From NCBI GenBank assembly GCA_030998225.1, contig JAPYXD010000711.1, forward strand, positions 744,001 to 808,000: a DNA stretch of 64,000 bases, in the 5' to 3' direction. The DNA comes from Diplolepis rosae (Eukaryota; Arthropoda; Insecta; Hymenoptera; Diplolepididae). Each line of letters opens with the position of its first letter. Position 1 is the first letter of the stretch. This document shows positions 52,998-63,560 of this stretch, piece by piece. Made by a program: the position numbers and the translations under genes. The notes below the pieces were generated by a model. That model did not search any database and was not told the origin of the DNA. It was given only the letters and a program-made list of their open reading frames with translations.

Positions 52998-54347
52998 CTA
53001 CTTTGTTGCTGAACTTACTGCTCCAGTTCTCTTCTCCATGGCGGCCTTCCAGAGGCTTCCTATTCGAAGCTGCCTCCCAAAAGGCCTCCTTCCAGCGAGA
53101 GTAGAGAACCCCCGCTCTAAGGCAAGAGTTGTACATATTAAGCATTGGCATTTCCGGCCTACAGACCGCTTGGGGTGCGCAGGGAATAGGGTACCGACAA
53201 TTCTGTCCATCATTTCTGCTCCCATCGGGGCACTCTTAGAGAAGGCCCCGAGCTTTCGCACAACGATCTTATACCCTAAGCCCCACGGATCGCTATTCAG
53301 ATCGTCCCTGAGTCTGTCCCAACACTGGCGTTTGCTGGTTTTAATGGCCCGTCCTAGGGATTTTTTTGCCGTCCGATATTCAGCGCTTCTATGGGCAAAA
53401 TCGCAGTCACTCTTTCTGCCTCGCTGGGCCGCACGCCTAAGCTTCAGGCACTTCTTTCTGAGCTCCTCGATTTCGTTCGTCCACCAGTAAGCAGGACATC
53501 TACCGTCACGAGCTCTTTTTCTTGGCATCGCCTCCTCGCAGGCCCGGTAGATAACTTGCATAGTCATGCTTGACACCACCTTGGCCTGCACCGGCGTCAC
53601 CGCGCTGTCCGGAATCGCATCTAAGGATCGCTGACCACGCTCTAGGGCCAGATTCAATTCCTCTTCGTCCATCTTTCGGATGTTCCACCGGATTTGTCTA
53701 TCGCGGGCTTTTGGCCGGGCCGGCTTAAAGTCACGAACGCGGAAGGTGATGTATTGGTGATCGCTGGCTGTATATCCCTCGATCACTCGCCAGTCCCGTA
53801 CACTCGCCGCCAGCCTGTCCGTTGCCAGGGAGATGTCCGGAATCGTCTCCCTGTATCCAGCTCTTCTAAAAGTGGACGTGGATCCGGTGTTTAGGATCAC
53901 CAGACCAGTCCTGGACGCCATGTCCAAGACCCCTCCGCCCCTCGAGTCGGGGTAGCCCTCACCCCACTCAAGGGCTTTGGCATTAAAATCTCCGGCCACT
54001 ATCAGCTCTCCTCCTATGTCTCGGAGCATGTCTTCCAGGCTATCCAATTTAGCCTGGAAGTCACCTATGCTCTCGTTTGGGGTGAGGTAACAGCTGACAA
54101 TACTTATGTCGTTGGTCCTCACCCAGACATAGCCTTTGCCTGACCCATGTTGAGCTACCGGTTGGCTCTGTGGGTCAGGGATCCAGATGACTGCGGTACC
54201 AAGCTCGTCGCTGTACCAGCTCGTCCCAGCTCCGTCTCGATACTGTTCGCTGATGATGACGATATCAGCGTTTTTCTCGAGACGGATCTGGGCAAGCAGG
54301 TCCTGCGCTGTCCTACTCCTGTTTAGGTTAGCCTGCAGGAATCTCAC
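52998..54347 (-). CDS. LINE D ORF2: intact endonuclease domain, RT truncated, 449 codons
   Basis: Open from ATG 54347. The apurinic/apyrimidinic-type endonuclease is complete: N9 (QANLNRS), E34 (IISEQY), D120 and N122 (AGDFNAKALEWG), the DISLATDRL strand, and D196-H197 (TASDHQYI). It would nick target DNA for target-primed reverse transcription. A linker (AYWWTNEIEELRKKCLKLRR) and the NSDPWGLGYKIVVRKLG block follow, then RT is lost. After VGRKC there is a deletion with frameshifted RT remnants, then the junction at SLWKAAMEKR. The normal ORF2 is more than twice as long. Being open is probably chance persistence. Confidence 0.85.
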   Translation of the reverse strand: MRFLQANLNRSRTAQDLLAQIRLEKNADIVIISEQYRDGAGTSWYSDELGTAVIWIPDPQSQPVAQHGSGKGYVWVRTNDISIVSCYLTPNESIGDFQAKLDSLEDMLRDIGGELIVAGDFNAKALEWGEGYPDSRGGGVLDMASRTGLVILNTGSTSTFRRAGYRETIPDISLATDRLAASVRDWRVIEGYTASDHQYITFRVRDFKPARPKARDRQIRWNIRKMDEEELNLALERGQRSLDAIPDSAVTPVQAKVVSSMTMQVIYRACEEAMPRKRARDGRCPAYWWTNEIEELRKKCLKLRRAAQRGRKSDCDFAHRSAEYRTAKKSLGRAIKTSKRQCWDRLRDDLNSDPWGLGYKIVVRKLGAFSKSAPMGAEMMDRIVGTLFPAHPKRSVGRKCQCLICTTLALERGFSTLAGRRPFGRQLRIGSLWKAAMEKRTGAVSSATK

Positions 54348-54354
54348 GGGAGGC

Positions 54355-55079
54355 GGCTAGACTTGGCCATGGCCTCACGAAAGACCCTGCCCACGCTCGA
54401 TCCGGCTATGTGTGCCGTCTCTGTGCCACGGCACAAAAAGCACTTCGGGCTAGACGTGCAGTCCGCCGACTTGTGCGCCTCACCACCACATTTTTAGCAC
54501 AAAGAGCTACGGTCGGGCCCCTTGCAGGCTCGGCATCCGAGGCATCTGAAGCAGCGCGTAACCTGCTCCCAGCGCCACAGCCTGCAACTGACCCAACCTA
54601 AGTGGATGCGTCCTGTCTCCAAGAGGCGTGCGGCTGACTTCTCCTCAATAGAGAACACAGCCATGCACTGCCCGGCCGCATTTGGTTTGGTCAGGCGCAC
54701 CTTGAACTGCCCCTCGTGTTCCTGCATCTTCGAGCGGAGGGCTTGCAGCACTTCCTCAATCGTTGTGCAGCTGTCTACGTCCCTGATCTCAAGGGTGACC
54801 CTGGGAGTCAGGACGCGAACACTGTCAGCCTTACCTATTGCATTCTTCAATGCATCAGTGAAGCTCCTTTTGCTGTCGATCGTAAGCTTTATAAGTTCAA
54901 TTAGAACATCGCCGCTCCTTGTCTTGCGAATGGCCTTGACGCCCAAATCGCTTTTTGTCGGATCAACCTTGCGGCGGATCCCACCCAGGATATCCGCGTA
55001 GGTCGTTCCCTCAGCTGGCTTCAGGGCGATCGCTTCAGACCGAGGCCTTTACCTCCTTTTCGTGTTGGTTTGACGTCAT
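54355..55079 (-). pseudogene. LINE D ORF1 (gag-like)
   Basis: Reads YADILGGIRRKVDPTKSDLG, then GVKAIRKTRSGDVLIEL, VRVLTPRVTLEIRDVDS, LGWVSCRLWRWEQVTRCFRC, and knuckle remains CxxC...KCGGEAHKSADC and CFLC. The first CCHC knuckle is spoiled by a short deletion, and TAG follows SSLC. The likely start ATG (about 55079) is separated from the rest by a stop, so at least two lesions are present. It precedes ORF2 by a few bases, as usual in this clade. Confidence 0.8.
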
Positions 55080-55937
55080 ATTGAGTGTCATTCCTTCATT
55101 AAGACGGTTCGCCCATCATGGGAGCCCTACCGCAGTAGGGCTACTATCCCCGCCTGTATAGATCCCTAATTGCGTGTGCCGAAACCGAGAAGCGGCTTAT
55201 CGGATGGTCGATCCTATCGGCACATTTAGTGAAGCTAATAAAAAGGTTACGGGATAGGCCCGCGCCATAGTGATACAAAAGGTTTAACGGCACTCCTATC
55301 GACCGAGCGGTGCCGGGTCCGCCCCGAAACCTGACCCGGCCTTCAGGCTAGACGGTGTGCGATTTATCCTACGCAGCATCGGATATAAGGAAATACTAAC
55401 CAGATAATCCTTCACTCCTGCCCTCGAGTGTCCATGATTTCAACCCCGAAATTGGCTCCAGACAGTAGGAAAGTTCAGCGTCACCGCCACATGCGCATTT
55501 GGGTTGATACCCCGATTAAGGGGCTCCCCGCATTCACTCTGTATACATTCATACGGCATCAAGGAACCTGTTTAAGGTCCCGTGATGCTTTCGCTCCACA
55601 CCGCGTCCTCACGCGCTTGATGGTCACAGAGAAGCCGTCGTGGCGCGTGCGCCCGGAAAGCCCATCACTAGGGAAAGCCCGTCTATAGGACTCCCATGAC
55701 GGCCATCCTGACGGCGACAGCCCTGCTCCTGGTAGAGTCCTTTCGTCTACTACCGTTGGCGGGCTGCAGGGCGAGTCTGCTCCGTGCTTGGCCTCTTGTA
55801 TTCATCTCGGCGAGACCCTGTCCACCGGCAAAAACACTCTCCCAGGTCTAGGTTGTGTAGTGTACAGAGTCGCTGTAAATGTGTCGTGTCATGTTGCTGT
55901 CCGTGTAATCCCTCCTCCTTTCTCATCCGGGCTTGGA
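55080..55937 (-). other. LINE D 5' UTR
   Basis: About 850 bp of G+C-rich non-coding sequence directly upstream of ORF1, ending at the (TTA)n tail of LINE C. Such long G+C-rich 5' UTRs usually contain the internal promoter of R1-type elements. No TATA box is seen, as expected. Confidence 0.55.
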
Positions 55938-56219
55938 TATAATAATAATAATATTTTTTTTTTTTGTCAGAGGAGAAAGAGAATGCATTTACGCACGCTG
56001 TGTGGGACTCGGCCGGAGCAATACTCACTAAACTCAAAACTCCCCTGTTTCCTAACCAGAGAACGACCCCGGAACCGCCTTAATATTACTTCAGGGTCGT
56101 TATCTATAGGTGCTTTACGCCGTACCTCGGCGCTCTCCCATTTTTTGCCTGCTTGGCCCTTCTGATTGTCACTGTGTTCGGGCCTCCCGAATTTGTTTTT
56201 CCTTCTTCTGGCGCAGGAT

Positions 56220-56875
56220 CTCCTCCACATATGTGGAAATTGTCTCCCAGAGTTTCTCACAGTCAAGCATCATCTTGATCACATTGTCAGGTGTTACATC
56301 TTCCTTTTCTTTAGCTAGTTTAGCTTTTTAGCGACCAGCGGTTGCACTTAAAGAACGTATGCTAAAACGTCTACAGGTATCACTCCTGCAATCGCGAGAA
56401 CGGCCGGTTCCGAGACAGTGCGGTAAGAGCAGGCAATCCTCAGTGCTCCCCGGTATTGGACTCCTGCCATCCTTTTCCTGTAGGATTTCTTCTTAAGAGC
56501 GTCGGCCTACACTTCGCTTCCATACAAGAGTATGGACTGGGCAACTGTAATCAGTAATCGGCGCTTTCCTGATCTCGGGCCGTTGACATTTGGCATTAGC
56601 CTGCTGAGTGCCGTTGTCACTGAAGCGGCTTTGTCCAATGCCATCCTTATGTGGTCCCAAAACGTAAGTTTTGTGTCCATCATAATGCCCAGGTGTTTTA
56701 TGACCATCATTGTCTCGATCTCCTCCTTCCCCACCTGCATTTTAATTACCTTGGGTATCCGTTTTCCGGTTATCGGTTTCAGTTTAGTTTCTTGTATTGC
56801 CAGTTCAAGGCCATGATTTTGCATCCAGCCGTTGACAAGCCGCATGACCTGATTTAGTTTCCACTGTAACTTCAC
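56220..56875 (-). pseudogene. LINE C ORF2: RT thumb and C-terminal remnants
   Basis: From 56875: LQWKLNQVMRLVNGWMQNHG, LKPITGKRIPKVIKMQVG, MMVIKHLGIMMDTKLTFWDH and LLITVAQSILLYGSEV, the region after the catalytic Y/F-A-D-D. Then in another frame YRGALRIACSYRTVSEPAV and IAGVIPVDVLAYVL, then a jump to KLAKEKEDVTPDNVIKMM and LWETISTYVEEILRQKKEK. The usual C-terminal cysteine-histidine motif between the last two pieces is deleted. Confidence 0.8.
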
Positions 56876-56962
56876 CGTGTCGCGTGCAGCGATGACAGAT
56901 GACGTCGTATGATATGTTCCAGAGGTCTGACCCTAGGATAGATCCCTGGGCAGCTCCAGCGG

Positions 56963-59110
56963 TTATCTGCCTGCTCCTGGCACTCCTGCTCCTGGCACTC
57001 CTGGCACTCTGTCCGAAAGATAGCTCTTGATGATTCGCAGCAGGTATTCCGGAACTTTGAACCGTTTTAGGGCTCCGATCATATCGACCCACCTGGCCGA
57101 GTTAAAGGCGTTTCTGCCATCCAACGCGGCCAAGAGGACGATCGATCTCGAGTGGTGATTTCCCGTTTGTACTGAGTGGATGGTTTCCACTATCTCCTGG
57201 ACTGCTTGGACCGTGGAGCGTCCTTTTCGAAAACCATACTGCCTCGTTGAGAGGTCTCCCGCTTTCTGGATAGCTGCTACGAGGCGAGGCTTGAGTAGCT
57301 TCTCTAATAGTTTCCCGGCGGTGTTCAGCATACATAGCGGTCTGTTAGCTCCCGGGGATTTTGGATCACCTTTGCCTTTGCTGATCAAAACTAGTCTTTG
57401 TGTCTTCCAGTTCAGAGGAAAATTTCCACTTTCCAGGCAGGCGTTATAGATATTGAGCAGCACTAGCGGGCTAGTACGAGTTACTGCTTTCAATGCCTCA
57501 GAAGGGATTCCATCCGGTCCTGGGGCTTTCCGGTTTTGCAGACTTTTTACTGCCGTTACAAGCTCCTCTACCGTGAAGAGCGGCATTACTCTGTCTGTAT
57601 AAGCTGCGTTGTCAGTTTGTCGCTGCGCGTGCGTTGGGAAGTGTTTTTTAACAATGTTCATCACGGCTGTTTCCATAGCTTGACATGCTGAAAGGGCTCC
57701 CAGTTTTCGAGTGACTATTTTATAGCCCAGTCCCCAAGGATCGTTGTTAACTTCCTGACGAAGTTCTGCCCATTTTTGTACCTTGCTCCTGTTTATAGTC
57801 GTTTGTAGCTTTTTCTTCTGTAACTTGAACTGAGCTTCAATCTGAATTGTGTCCTGGTTTCCTCGATTTTTCCTCGCTCGAGTTGCTTTCCGGCGGCTTT
57901 TAAGGCATTCCCTTCTTACCTCAGCAATCTCTTTAGACCACCAGTATACGGAGCGTCTGTTGTTTTGCGTTTTCCTTCGAGGCATTGACTTATCGCAGGC
58001 TTTTTGGATAAGCTGTGTTGTGGCTTTAATAAGGGTTTTTAGTCTGTCCGGCTGTTCTATTCCATCATAGAGAGCGCATAGTGCTTCTTTCCCATTAGTG
58101 ATCACCCTGTCGAACAGTTCCTCGTTCAGCTTCGTCGTGTTCCAGCGAGGTTGAGCATTGTGGCGTTCTCGTTTGTTTGGTATCTCTCCCAGGCTATAGC
58201 TTATATACTGATGGTCGCTCGCGGTGTAGTCTTCCATCACCTTCCAATGTGACATTAGTGGAGCCAATCTTTCTGACGCCAGAGTGATGTCCGGTATAGG
58301 TCCTCTTTGTCCAGGTCGCCTAAAATTTGGTTTGCACCCCCTGTTCATTACAATCAAACCGGTTCTTGCTACCATTTCAAGTATTCGTTTTCCTCTGGAA
58401 TCCGGTTTCGGCACTCCCCATTCGACCGCTCTCGCGTTGCAATCGCCCGCCACCAATATTCTACCTATTTTTTCACATATTGTGTCTTCAAGGAGATCGA
58501 GCTTTTCTTGAAAGTCGGAGATACTCTCGCTCGGGGTTAGGTTACAGCTGACATAGGTGGTGTCTTTGCTCCTGATCCAGACAAAGCTCTTGCCAGCCCC
58601 GTGATTTTCCACAGGGAGTTTTACGGGGTTCAGTACTCGTATGGCCGCGGTGCCCAGAATGTCCGAGTACCATGTGGGGCTGTCAACATCCTTGTATTGT
58701 TCGCTAAGAATCAATATAACGGCTTTCTTTTCCATCGCTAGTTGCGCAAGAAGGTCGTTTGCTGTTTTACTCCGGTGAAGATTTCCTTGTAAAACGTTAA
58801 TCATTTTTGTTTGATTTTTCTTTTCTCCTTTTATAGATTCTCTAGCGCCTGGCAGAAGGATGTGCAAGCACCCGACCCTAACTTGTGACACAGAGACTCC
58901 GGTTTTTTCATCGAGTTCTGCGCATAAAACGCACTGCATCTCATCCTTGCAGGAGATTGCTTTGTGCCCTACTTTACCGCACCTGTAGCACAAACCGCTT
59001 CGGTCTGGTCCTCCGCAGTGGTTGGCGTGGTGCCCGTAACCCAGGCACTTAAAACAGCGAGCCACTTGGATCCTTTCACGAATTCTGCTATAGATCCATC
59101 CTACCTTCAT
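56963..59110 (-). pseudogene. LINE C fused frame: ORF1 knuckles, endonuclease, RT up to the catalytic site (715 codons)
   Basis: Open from ATG 59110. It starts with ORF1 knuckles (CFKCLGYGHHANHC, CYRCGKVGHKAISC, CVLC), continues through a linker that is probably frameshifted ORF1 end, and enters ORF2 at MINVLQGNLHRSKTANDLL. The endonuclease is complete (E in ILSEQYKD; VAGDCNARAVEWG with C where F is usual; SDHQ). RT follows with APGPDGIPSEAL, PLCMLNTAGKLLEKLL, YGFRKGRSTVQAV and ALDGRNAFNSARW. It ends in a G-V-P-G-A repeat created by a short minisatellite at 56968-57012. In the next frame QITAGAAQGSILG resumes, but the catalytic Y-A-D-D is deleted after LWNISYD. So the long frame is an accident of indels. 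Confidence 0.85.
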
Positions 59111-59682
59111 TCTAGAGGCTTCAAGTAGCCGTTCTTTGTCTGACGTATAGACCGAATGTCAGTAGTGGTTTCCTCAGGCTTCACTTTCATTCTGATGTTT
59201 CTTAAGACTTCAGCATACGTTTTTCCGTCCGCCAGTTTGATCAGCAGTGCTTTACGTCTTTGTCTTTTTCTCGGCTTGCGTGGTAGGTTCTTTTGTTCCA
59301 CGTTGTGATTTTCCCTCCTTTGGGCTAACGGCCCTTCCTGATCTTGCGGCCGTTCCTTTCTCGCCTTTCTTCCAACGACCTGACTCCATTCGGTCTTGGC
59401 AACCTCTTCGCGCCTCGTTTTTTCGCTCGGTGTAGTACCCTGACTCTCCGCTGGGCTGGATGCCATCCGCTTACTTTTCTTGGATCCTACTTCAGGTGTG
59501 CTGAAGCGCGTGCTTTCTCCTGCCCCTGGTGCCTGGGCCCGGAGAGCACTCATCATTCGCTCTACAGCTTTTTTTCTGATCCCTCTTTCTTCCTTCAGTC
59601 TGTCCAAAGCCCCTTTCATCTCCTCTAGGCCGTCCTTAATCACAGAACTGACATTTCTTTGTTTATCCGTTGCATCTTTCAT
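59107..59682 (-). pseudogene. LINE C ORF1 N-terminal half
   Basis: 191 codons with a coiled-coil-like start (KDGLEEMKGALDRLKEERG), a basic low-complexity middle (RKPRKRQRRK) and ADGKTYAEVLRNIRMKVK, the conserved lead-in to the R1-type gag domain. After RQTKNGYL it hits KPLE and a stop and overlaps the fused frame by four bases. About 130 residues of the central gag domain, present in LINE D, are deleted here. Confidence 0.8.
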
Positions 59683-59700
59683 GTTTCCAGTTAGGTGTTT

Positions 59701-60637
59701 TCTTACTTTAGGTTAGGACTCTAATTTATCTACTGATCTTTCTTTGTAATTCTATTATGATTTTACTATTTTTAGTCTTGATAAGGACTGAGTAATCAGT
59801 CGAAACGTTGACTTTAAACAGCAATGAAATATATTTCAATTTTAAAAGATTTTAAAATGGGAAATTTTTTTGCCTGTATAACATCTATGTAATAAAATAC
59901 CAGAAAGGCCATCATCCTCATCAATATTAACTATTACTGGTAACAACTAAAATAATTTTTCTAAATAATTATATAATAATAATAATTATATAATAAAACC
60001 TATTATATATATAACAACCTTAAAAAATCATGGTTTTTTTCGTTATCGACAGGTCACAGAAATAACTTAGGTCACACACGACCCCCTTTACCAGGTGTTA
60101 TGGGGCGGGAAGGCACCCCCGTGCATCGTATCTCCATTGGTTTCGGTTTTGTACCTAATCACGCGCTTGACCGCAGGAAGGTTGGAGTATTTTGAAGAGC
60201 ATTTTTTTTGTATTTTTTATATTTTGTAATTTTTTTCATTGATCTGTTTTTTGATTTTTATGATTTTATTATTATATAATATATTTGAGTTTATTTTAAT
60301 TAAAACACGGTAAAAACTAGGAATCGTTTTAAAACCAAACTCGGTATTAAAACAATCTACGTAACAAAACAATCCAACTTTAGTTTAGTCCGCTCTAATC
60401 TGATAAAAGAGGTGCGATTTGTGAATTAAAATACACCTGAAATGAAGATCTTTTTGTTTTTTAATCAACCTGAAGTTAACAAATTTTAATATTAGGATGC
60501 TCAAAAAAGGATCCCAATTTCAAAAGAATCCCTATTTTTTTACTGTGAAATGCTGATTATATTCAGTGGCCAGGGTAACATGTTTTAGTATTCTCGATTA
60601 GTTCGTTAAACAGATCAGCCCTTGTTTTCTTAAGCCG
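59701..60637. other. AT-rich stretch with a ribozyme-like motif
   Basis: Upstream of LINE C. CTGAGTAATCAGTCGAAACG at 59788-59807 resembles a minimal hammerhead-type core, see findings. Otherwise poly-T/A runs and a G+C-richer patch at 60060-60185, with no gene. Confidence 0.4.
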
Positions 60638-61040
60638 TCAACGCCACAAGAATTCACAGAGATGGTCTGCAAGATTGCACTTGTGCTCTCTTCCTCGTGA
60701 GAGTAATCGTCGCATCCACCGCCAAGATGACTCGATATTTTGAGTGTGTGCTCCGGTATCCTGATTCACAAACTCCTCGGAATGATTCACAGTTTTGTGG
60801 TCGAATCTATGATCTTCGAGATTAATATAACCCTTCCAACAATCGGTGTGGATTTCCGTCCCTTCGGCTACATGCTTTTTTATTAATTCTATTAAAGTAG
60901 CCTGATCTCTTTTATTATCGGGACAGATTTCCAATCGATAGTTGTAGGGATGTCCTCTGTGGATAATTCCGAGGATCCATGAACCTCCCACTACACGTCC
61001 TCGCTCGTATTTTCGACGGCCGATCTTGCACTTGCTGTTT
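60638..61040 (-). pseudogene. Merlin / ISXO2-like (IS1595-type) transposase fragment
   Basis: On the minus strand, from about 61030: KCKIGRRKYERGRVVGGSW, ILGIIHRG, then IHTDCWKGYINLEDH with the second catalytic aspartate (TDCWKGY), KTVNHSEEFVNQDTGAHTQ, then the catalytic-side NIESSWRWMRR (glutamate in N-I-E), and LADHLCEFLWR before TGA; LKKTRADLFNELI continues the frame after it. The order T/S-D-C-W-K-x-Y, H-T-Q-N-I-E-x-x-W and E-F-L/M-W-R is diagnostic of ISXO2-type transposases used by eukaryotic Merlin transposons. The first catalytic aspartate (usually before S-K-x-G-K-R-K) appears as asparagine and everything upstream is missing. Confidence 0.85.
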
Positions 61041-61283
61041 CGTGCATTTCAAGTGCAGCGGTTACATTTTATATTCAAAACTGCTTTTACAGTGAGCTGT
61101 TAGAAAAAAAATTTTTTCCCGAGTGCCAAACTTAAAAAAATTATATCTCGAAATTTTCAAGTATCACATTGAAAAAAAAAGTGTCGATTATTTTCGAAGC
61201 AAAAAGGCAAAAAAGAATGTTTCGTCGAAAACAAAATTTTGACTGTAAATCTCCCATGAAATGACCCATATATATATATATGT

Positions 61284-62870
61284 ACAGGATGAGGCACATA
61301 AAGTGTTACAGAGCGATAACACTCAAACTATTGATCATATCCAAAAATGTTTCAGACAAAAGTTTTAGTGTGCGAGAAGGCCGTCATACTAGACCACCCT
61401 ATGTTTTTATCGCTGAAGGCGCTGAAGCTACGTCAAGGTTAACTCCACTTTCTTAAATGGAAGCATGTTATTCTTTTTCGATGACATTATTACTGATTTT
61501 AAGAGGAATTCAGCGACCTTCAACACAAGCTCATTCTAGTCACGCGAAGTATGAAAATAGTCGATAAATCATTTTCATTTCTTTTCATTTTTTACGATAC
61601 CCATGGCAATACACATCGATAGGGTATTGATGATATCGGCAGAAAGTAAGCATTTTCTGTTGACATATCAGTTAGTCACGCATTACCATCTAATGTCAGT
61701 ACATCGGAACGCAGAAATGAGCGGTTTTCAAGAATATTTCGATATGTTGATGATGCTGGGGGGAATGCCGTAAACGTTACACAAACGCTCAAGATTTGTA
61801 TGCGGCTCGTTATCCAGATAGGCAACAAAAACCGCACATAGCTTTCAAGTAATTGGCTGACCGTTTCTGTCGCTTCAGTACAATGAAACAAACACGAGTC
61901 AAACGTCGATCAATTGTTAATGAAAATAATGCGGCTTCTATCTTAGCTTTTGCTGCACTAAATTCACATGCGAGCAGAAAGCCAATAGAAAAAAAGAGTG
62001 GAATTAGTCAACGATCTGTATTAAGAATCTTACATCAACACAAGTTTCATCCGTATCGTATGTCATTACATTAGGATTTGTACGGCAATGATTTTCTAAA
62101 ACGCGTCAATTTCTGTAATTGGATTCGTAGAAAAATGCGCACAGATGTCTCATTTTTGAGTCATGTGCTTTTTTCTGATGAAGTTAACTTCGCAAATACG
62201 GAAAATCGGAATAGGCATAACATGCATTATTGGGAAAATGAGAATCCTCGATGGATGAGAACTGTACAATTTCAACATCCATGGTCCGTTAATTGTTGGT
62301 ACACCATTGTTGGCGATAACGTCATTGGTCCATATTTTTTTGAAGGTCGCTTGACTGGGCAAGTTTACGCAAACTTTCTGCAATACGTACTGCCTCAGTT
62401 ATTGGAAGACGTGCCCTTGCATGTTCGCATGAACATGTAGATGCAACACGGCGGTGCACCACCCCATTATGCTCTGTGTTCAAGACAAGTGATGAATGAG
62501 ATTTCTTATGAAAAGTGGGTAGGACGAGGTGGCCCTGTGGCTTGGCCAAATCGTTCGCCAGATCTAACATCACCAGATTACTTTTTATGGGGGTTTTTTT
62601 TACAGAACGCGTGATGGCGGTCGCACCTATCACGCTTGAGAACATGAAAGAAAGAATACGCCGAGCATGTACCGAAATTACACCACAAATGTTAGCTGAA
62701 GTCATAACCATTTGCATTCCAATAACCAATGCAACTCAGCATTTCTGGTCATGCAAGCAGGTCTTGAGATATAGAGTTATTTCTAAATTAATCTTTTCGA
62801 GTTATTTAAATACATTTCATAAATTAAACTTTTGAAAGTTAGAATATTTTGTCCTTTTTTTCAGGTGCAT
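61284..62870 (+). mobile_element. IS630/Tc1-mariner superfamily element, near complete
   Basis: CAGGATGAGGCACATAAAG at 61285, directly after TA, looks like a terminal repeat. A long 5' part and the transposase follow. I did not find a matching inverted end near 62870, so the right border is approximate. Confidence 0.6.
61716..62760 (+). pseudogene. Tc1/mariner-type transposase relic
   Basis: Pieces in order: helix-turn-helix remnants YAARYPDRQQKPH, ADRFCRFSTMKQTRVKRRS; ISQRSVLRILHQHKFHPYRM; FLKRVNFCNWIRRKM; first catalytic aspartate in HVLFSDEVNFAN; WENENPRWMRTVQFQHPWSVN; IGPYFFEGRLTGQVYANFL; then QHGGAPPHYA, where the second catalytic aspartate is replaced by glycine; and SPDLTSPDYFLWG with the third aspartate, 41 residues further. 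Stops at 62072 and 62438 and a frameshift near 62600. This family is widespread in insects. The Asp-to-Gly change alone would abolish activity. Confidence 0.85.
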
Positions 62871-62879
62871 CAATGTTTT

Positions 62880-63285
62880 ATTATTTAGATTAATTGTTAG
62901 CGAGAGTGCACAAGCGCTCTATCGCTGGAGATCATAAAGGTATGGAATGAGAGAATAAAAGAAACGTAAAGGGAGAGTGTAAAATGAGAAAGATGATGTA
63001 AGAATTAGGATTAGCAAAGAAATAATAGAATAGAAAAATGAATGAACGATAGCAAACTCGTAATTATGTTATAATATTAACATAGAATGGAAGAATAAAA
63101 GAGACAAAGATAACGCAAAAGAGAATATCTTGATGTGTTCTGCTGTACATCGCGAAGCTCGCATACATTCCATCATCACATCTCTTTTTCGTGCGTCTAT
63201 CCTTGCTCAGATGCTTTAGCCAGCTGATCTCTCGCAACAAAGGCCATGTGGTTTTTGTAACTAAAGCCTAAGATTCATCTAAATA
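62880..63285. other. Non-coding stretch
   Basis: A-rich, with purine-rich runs (AGAATAAAAGAAACG etc). No gene or repeat border is recognised. Confidence 0.4.
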
Positions 63286-63288
63286 CTT

Positions 63289-63560
63289 AAACGATTACGT
63301 TCAAGCTTATAGCGAGGCTGCCTTAAGGGGAAGAAGTTGTAAGTGGTTCCGAAAGTTTAAAAACGGTGAATTTGACATCGAAGACAAAAAGAGTAGCGAA
63401 AGGCCGAAAGTGTACGAAGACGCGGAATTGGAAGCATTATTGAATCAAAATCCGTACCAAACGCAAGAATAACTTGCACGTACATTAGGAGTGACTCAAG
63501 AAACAATTTTACATCGTTTAATAATAAATGCTCAATTTTCGATAAAAAACGGCGGAAACT
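63289..63560 (+). pseudogene. Mariner transposase, N-terminal DNA-binding fragment
   Basis: The frame gives YSEAALRGRSCKWFRKFKNGEF, DIEDKKSSERPKVYEDAELEALLN, then after a TAA (63470-63472) LARTLGVTQETILHRL. This is the paired helix-turn-helix domain of DD34D mariners (W-F-x-K-F-x-N-G-x-F-D-x-E-D...R-P-K). The catalytic core is absent. The cysteine-serine order and an in-frame stop show decay. Confidence 0.85.

Larger units (their letters stand above)
52933..55937 (-). mobile_element. R1-clade LINE D: internally deleted, 3'-truncated
   Basis: On the minus strand: a long G+C-rich 5' UTR (about 55080-55937), ORF1 (54355-55079), ORF2 endonuclease and the start of RT (52998-54347), then an abrupt join to KAAMEKRTGAV...TPK. 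This is the same C-terminal piece as in LINE A, and the 3' UTR is cut after ~15 bp. The 20 bp GAGAGAGGGGGTTTTTTGCC between it and the gypsy 3' LTR is probably the end of LINE B. LINE D and B would have been tail to tail before the gypsy insertion. Confidence 0.82.
55938..59700 (-). mobile_element. R1-clade LINE C: near full-length with deletions
   Basis: Order on the minus strand: ORF1 N-terminal half, ORF1 knuckles fused to ORF2, RT, C-terminal remnant, 3' UTR, an A-run and (TTA)n tail at 55938-55965. The 3' UTR shares GTCCCACAC and a CTTTCTCC-type end with LINE A, so they are related families. It lies directly upstream of LINE D, head to tail. Confidence 0.85.

Noticed and set aside
53038..54601. 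Plus-strand frames opposite LINE D
   Set aside because: Shadows of the G+C-rich minus-strand ORF1/ORF2 with no motif of their own.
31701..59700. Site-specific R1 insertion in 28S rDNA
   Set aside because: The protein motifs are R1-clade, but no rRNA sequence flanks any of the four elements and the (TTA)n tails fit other target preferences.
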